8,644 bases of DNA. Origin: Thermoleophilia bacterium. GTDB taxonomy: Bacteria > Actinomycetota > Thermoleophilia > Miltoncostaeales > Miltoncostaeaceae. The first letter of the stretch is position 1. The number at the start of each line of letters is the position of its first letter. Positions 6,203 to 8,644 of this stretch are shown one piece after another. The position numbers were made by a program, and so were the translations under genes. The DNA lies in contig JAOTZF010000066.1 in assembly GCA_029861485.1 (NCBI GenBank), positions 1-8,644 on the forward strand, in the 5' to 3' direction. Below the pieces are notes generated by a model. It searched no databases. It had not been told where the DNA came from and worked only from the letters and a program-made list of their open reading frames with translations.

Positions 6203-6934
6203 GTGCCAACCTTCGAGACCGAGGCAATCGTGCTCCGGGCGATCCGCTTCTCGGAGGCTGACAGCATCCTGTCGCTGCTCACCTTCCAGCGTGGTCGAGT
6301 GTCCGCGATCGCAAAGGGAGCTCGGCGCCCGAAGTCGCGGCTCGGGGGACGGCTCCAGCCAGGAGTCCGGGTCCACCTGACCCTTCACGAGGGGCGCGGA
6401 GACGTGCATGGGATCCGGGGCGCGGCGTTGGTCGAGCCGAATGCCGGACTCTGGGCGGACAGCTATCGATTGCTCGCGGCTAGCGCCGTGCTGGAGACGG
6501 CGATGCGCGCCCTGCCCGAGCACGAGCCCAGCGATGGGGCCTATCACCTCACCACGCGGGCTCTCGGCCTACTCGCGCGCACGTCGCCCCGGCAGAGGCC
6601 TCCGCGACTGGACCCACTGGTGCTCGGATACCGTACGAAGCTGCTGGTGGCCATCGGATTCCTGCCCCAGCTCTCCGGCTGCGTATCCTGCGGCGGGGAC
6701 GTTGCGTCCACTGCCTTCTCGGCACGTCTAGGTGGCACGCTCTGCGACGACTGCGCAGGCGTCGCGGACCAGGTGGGCCATCCTGTACTTGCGGCATTGA
6801 GGCAGTTGCTCGGCGCCCCGCTCGCCGACGCCGAGCCGATGGACCAAGGAGTCGCGGAAGGTGTCGAGCACCTCATCGGAGAGGTGCTGCTGGAGCATCT
6901 CGGCGTGGCCCTCAAGTCGGCGGCAAGCCGCTGA
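6203..6934 (+). CDS. recO: DNA repair and recombination mediator RecO
   Basis: RecO (243 residues) works with RecR to load RecA onto SSB-coated single-stranded DNA in gap repair, and anneals complementary strands. Visible: N-terminal OB-fold beginning PTFETEAIVLRAIRFSEADS, with GRVSAIAKGARRPKSRLGG (31-49) and LQPGVRVHLTLHEGRGDVHG (51-70); a central helical domain with LVLGYRTKLLVAIGFLPQLS (139-158); and a zinc finger with Cys160, Cys163, Cys181 and Cys184. The GTG at 6203 is the only start that puts the OB-fold at the N-terminus; the frame upstream to 6050 is antisense to the glutaredoxin gene. GAGAA at 6191-6195 could be a weak ribosome site, or GAGAAT a poor -10 box. glyQ follows on the same strand after 102 bases. 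Confidence 0.95.
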   Translation: MPTFETEAIVLRAIRFSEADSILSLLTFQRGRVSAIAKGARRPKSRLGGRLQPGVRVHLTLHEGRGDVHGIRGAALVEPNAGLWADSYRLLAASAVLETAMRALPEHEPSDGAYHLTTRALGLLARTSPRQRPPRLDPLVLGYRTKLLVAIGFLPQLSGCVSCGGDVASTAFSARLGGTLCDDCAGVADQVGHPVLAALRQLLGAPLADAEPMDQGVAEGVEHLIGEVLLEHLGVALKSAASR

Positions 6935-6962
6935 TTGTCCAGTCTTGGGGGCGCAGTAGACT
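6935..6962 (+). promoter_or_regulatory. possible sigma-70-type promoter for glyQS
   Basis: TTGTCC at 6935-6940 (four of six match TTGACA) and TAGACT at 6957-6962 (four of six match TATAAT) are separated by 16 bases. They begin right after the recO stop. Transcription would start near 6969 and leave a leader of about 68 bases before the glyQ ATG. This is the only visible candidate with both boxes in the window. Confidence 0.38.
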
Positions 6963-6968
6963 CCCCGA

Positions 6969-7036
6969 CGCCTTCTCGCCGCCGTAAGGAGACGAGCGGC
7001 CAAGCGCCGTGGGTGCGCTCGCCGCAACCCGAACAG
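6969..7036 (+). other. putative glyQ leader
   Basis: A non-coding stretch between the putative promoter and the glyQ ATG. It holds a strong Shine-Dalgarno-like AAGGAG (6986-6991) in the loop of a small possible hairpin (GCCGC 6978-6982 pairing with GCGGC 6996-7000), and a second weak pairing (GGGT 7011-7014 with ACCC 7027-7030). The AAGGAG is about 45 bases before ATG 7037 and 21 before an in-frame GTG at 7013, too far for either. It is too short for a full T-box leader and I see no T-box or glycine riboswitch motif. Confidence 0.25.
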
Positions 7037-7900
7037 ATGGCCGCACTCAACTTTCAGGATGTGATCGCTCGACTCGGGCACTACTGGGCCGAGCGCGGTT
7101 GTGTCGTATTGACGCCCTACCACACCGAGGTGGGCGCCGGGACGTTCAACCCGGCCACCTTGCTTCGTAGCCTCGGCCCCGAGCCGTGGCGTACGGCCTA
7201 CGTGGAGCCCTCCATTCGTCCCACCGACGGGCGCTACGGCGAGAATCCCTTCCGGCTCCAGCACTACTTCCAGTACCAGGTGATCTTGAAGCCGTCGCCG
7301 CCTGACGTGCAGGACCTCTACCTGGGCTCGCTCATCGCGCTGGGCATCCTGCCCGAGCAGCACGACATCCGCTTCGTCGAGGACGACTGGGAGGGCCCCA
7401 CGCTCGGTGCTTGGGGCCTCGGCTGGGAAGTCTGGATAGACGGGATGGAGATCACTCAGTTCACGTACTTCCAGCAGGCGGGGGGCATCGACCTGACGCC
7501 CATCTCGGTGGAGCTCACCTACGGGATCGAGCGCATCGCCATGTACCTGCAGGGCGTCAACTCCATCTTCGAGCTGGAGTGGGTCGACGGGGTGACCTAT
7601 GGCGACATCTACCACGAGAACGAGCGCCAATGGAGCCGGTACAACTTCGAGGTGGCCGACACGGAGGCGCTCTTCAGTCGATTCGACGAGCACGAGAAGG
7701 AGTGTCAACGCTGCCTGGACGCCGATCTCGTCCTGCCCGCCTATGACCAGGTGCTGAAGTGCAGCCACACGTTCAACCTGCTGGATGCACGAGGCGTCAT
7801 CAGCGTCACCGAGCGCGGCGCGTACATCTGGCGCGTCCGGGCACTGGCGGCCAAGGTCGCCGAGGCGTACCTGGCGACCCGGGGGCCCGTGGATGCCTGA
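7037..7900 (+). CDS. glyQ: glycyl-tRNA synthetase alpha subunit
   Basis: Catalytic class II subunit of the alpha2beta2 glycyl-tRNA synthetase, which joins glycine to tRNA-Gly using ATP. The 287 residues match GlyQ closely: HYWAERGC (15-22), EVGAGTFNPATLLRSLGPEP (31-50), motif 2 region RPTDGRYGEN followed by PFRLQHYFQYQV (61-82), LYLGSLIALGI, IRFVEDDWEGPTLGAWGLGW (111-130), EITQFTYFQQAGG (138-150), motif 3 YGIERIAMYLQG (162-173) and SHTFNLLDARGVISVTER (243-260). E. coli GlyQ is slightly longer (about 303), mainly at the C-terminus. ATG 7037 fits the family start; the frame is open back to a TTG at 6935 and a GTG at 7013, but that extension looks unlike the family. The stop overlaps the glyS start, so subunit synthesis is probably coupled. 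Confidence 0.96.
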   Translation: MAALNFQDVIARLGHYWAERGCVVLTPYHTEVGAGTFNPATLLRSLGPEPWRTAYVEPSIRPTDGRYGENPFRLQHYFQYQVILKPSPPDVQDLYLGSLIALGILPEQHDIRFVEDDWEGPTLGAWGLGWEVWIDGMEITQFTYFQQAGGIDLTPISVELTYGIERIAMYLQGVNSIFELEWVDGVTYGDIYHENERQWSRYNFEVADTEALFSRFDEHEKECQRCLDADLVLPAYDQVLKCSHTFNLLDARGVISVTERGAYIWRVRALAAKVAEAYLATRGPVDA

Positions 7901-8644
7901 TCTGCTCATCGAGATCGGCACCGAGGAGTTGCCGGCGAGCGCGTGCGGGGAGATCATCGAGCAGGCTCCGACCCTCGCGCGCGAGACGCTTGCGGACCTC
8001 CGCCTCGACGCCGGCCAGTCGACGGTCTGGGTCTCGCCTCGCCGCTACGCCACCCTGATTCCGGATCTCCCCGAGGAGCGCCCGGGGCGAACCGTGGCCA
8101 TGCGCGGCCCCGCGGCGCAGGCCGCCTTCGACGACGCCGGTGCGCCGACCAAGGCGGCCCGGGGATTTGCGCGCGGCCAGGGTGTCGACGTGGATGCCCT
8201 CGAGGTACGCGAGCAGGACGGGCGAGAGTTCGTCTTCGTCGACGTCGACGAGCCGGCAACCCCGACGAGTGAGTTGGTCCCCGAGCTCGCCGAGGCGCTG
8301 ATCACCGGCCTGCGCTTCTCCAAGACGATGCGCTGGGGCAACGGCACGGGCCTGCGTTTCTCTCGACCGATCAGATGGATCGTCGCCAAGCTCGGCGAGC
8401 GGACCATCGCGTTCGAGCGCTTCGGCCTGGAGGCCGGTGCGACCAGCCAAGGGCACCGCTTCCTGGGCGGCCCCGTCGATATCGGGAGCCCCGGTACGTA
8501 TCGCGAGCAGCTGCGAGCGGCCGGGGTGATCGCCGACCATGAGGAACGCCGGGCCACCATCATCCAGGGTCTTGACGCGGCCGCCGCAGCGGTCGGCTGC
8601 ACGTGGAGCGACCCCGGCGGAAAGCTGGAGGAGGTCCTGCATCT
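7893..8644 (+). CDS. glyS: glycyl-tRNA synthetase beta subunit, 5' part
   Basis: Beta subunit of the same enzyme, which helps recognise tRNA-Gly. The first 250 codons are present and open to the window edge; the family is about 690 residues, so nearly two thirds lie outside. Family signatures: N-terminal LLIEIGTEELPA (4-15), VSPRRYATL (48-56), RGPAAQAAFD (71-80), SKTMRWGNGTGLRFSRPIRW (143-162) and GHRFLGGPV (187-195). ATG 7893 lies inside the glyQ end with an 8-base overlap, and a G-rich stretch (7881-7885) about 7 bases upstream could serve as ribosome site. No frameshift or stop is seen. Confidence 0.96.
   Translation, partial: MPDLLIEIGTEELPASACGEIIEQAPTLARETLADLRLDAGQSTVWVSPRRYATLIPDLPEERPGRTVAMRGPAAQAAFDDAGAPTKAARGFARGQGVDVDALEVREQDGREFVFVDVDEPATPTSELVPELAEALITGLRFSKTMRWGNGTGLRFSRPIRWIVAKLGERTIAFERFGLEAGATSQGHRFLGGPVDIGSPGTYREQLRAAGVIADHEERRATIIQGLDAAAAAVGCTWSDPGGKLEEVLH

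Noticed and set aside
6935..7036. T-box or glycine riboswitch before glyQ
   Set aside because: The gap is about 100 bases, too short for a full T-box. The GTGGGTGCGC at 7009-7018 only loosely resembles the T-box core, and no tandem glycine aptamer motifs are visible.
6728..7957. 409-codon open frame on the minus strand opposite recO and glyQ
   Set aside because: It is antisense to highly conserved GlyQ sequence, and its translation shows no family motifs.
7806..8642. Minus-strand open frame opposite glyS
   Set aside because: glyS reads cleanly in the plus strand with family motifs; this frame is a GC-driven shadow.
1..8644. Mobile elements, CRISPR arrays, tRNA or rRNA genes, phage genes
   Set aside because: No transposase or integrase motifs, direct repeat arrays, tRNA-like cloverleaf or rRNA sequence was seen on either strand.

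Overview
High-GC (roughly 70% by eye) bacterial chromosomal DNA packed with protein genes on both strands. It has no RNA genes, mobile elements, CRISPR arrays or long repeats, and no gene-free stretch over about 110 bases. The best guess is an actinobacterium outside the classical Actinomycetes, possibly class Thermoleophilia. That inference rests on GC content, strong G/C at third codon positions, a large TPR-like LuxR-type regulator, GTG starts, TANNNT boxes close to start codons, and a two-subunit (GlyQ/GlyS) glycyl-tRNA synthetase rather than the single-chain enzyme of mycobacteria and streptomycetes.

Layout. (1) 1-1336, plus: the C-terminal part of a LuxR-type regulator with an apparent one-base frameshift near 91-95. 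(2) 1351-2733, minus: an exported PDZ-TPR protein, convergent with the regulator. (3) 2837-5905, plus: a three-gene, translationally overlapping operon with a divergent pyrimidine-nucleoside phosphorylase homolog, Fpg/MutM and a P1 (DmpA/S58) peptidase. (4) 5888-6148, minus: a small dithiol glutaredoxin whose end overlaps the peptidase gene by 18 bases. (5) 6203-6934, plus: recO, divergent from the glutaredoxin gene with 54 bases between starts. (6) 7037-8644, plus: glyQ and glyS, overlapping by 8 bases; glyS runs off the window.

How the genes fit together. Most of the window is housekeeping: base-excision repair (Fpg), recombinational repair (RecO), glycine charging (GlyQS) and thiol redox (Grx). 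The recO-glyQ-glyS order is also known from Firmicutes. The less ordinary parts are the phosphorylase homolog, which keeps the family fold signatures but lacks most phosphate- and base-binding residues; the disrupted regulator; possible leaderless starts; and the PDZ-TPR protein of unknown role. I do not see convincing evidence of a wholly new multi-gene system. The phosphorylase-like protein next to Fpg is the strongest lead.
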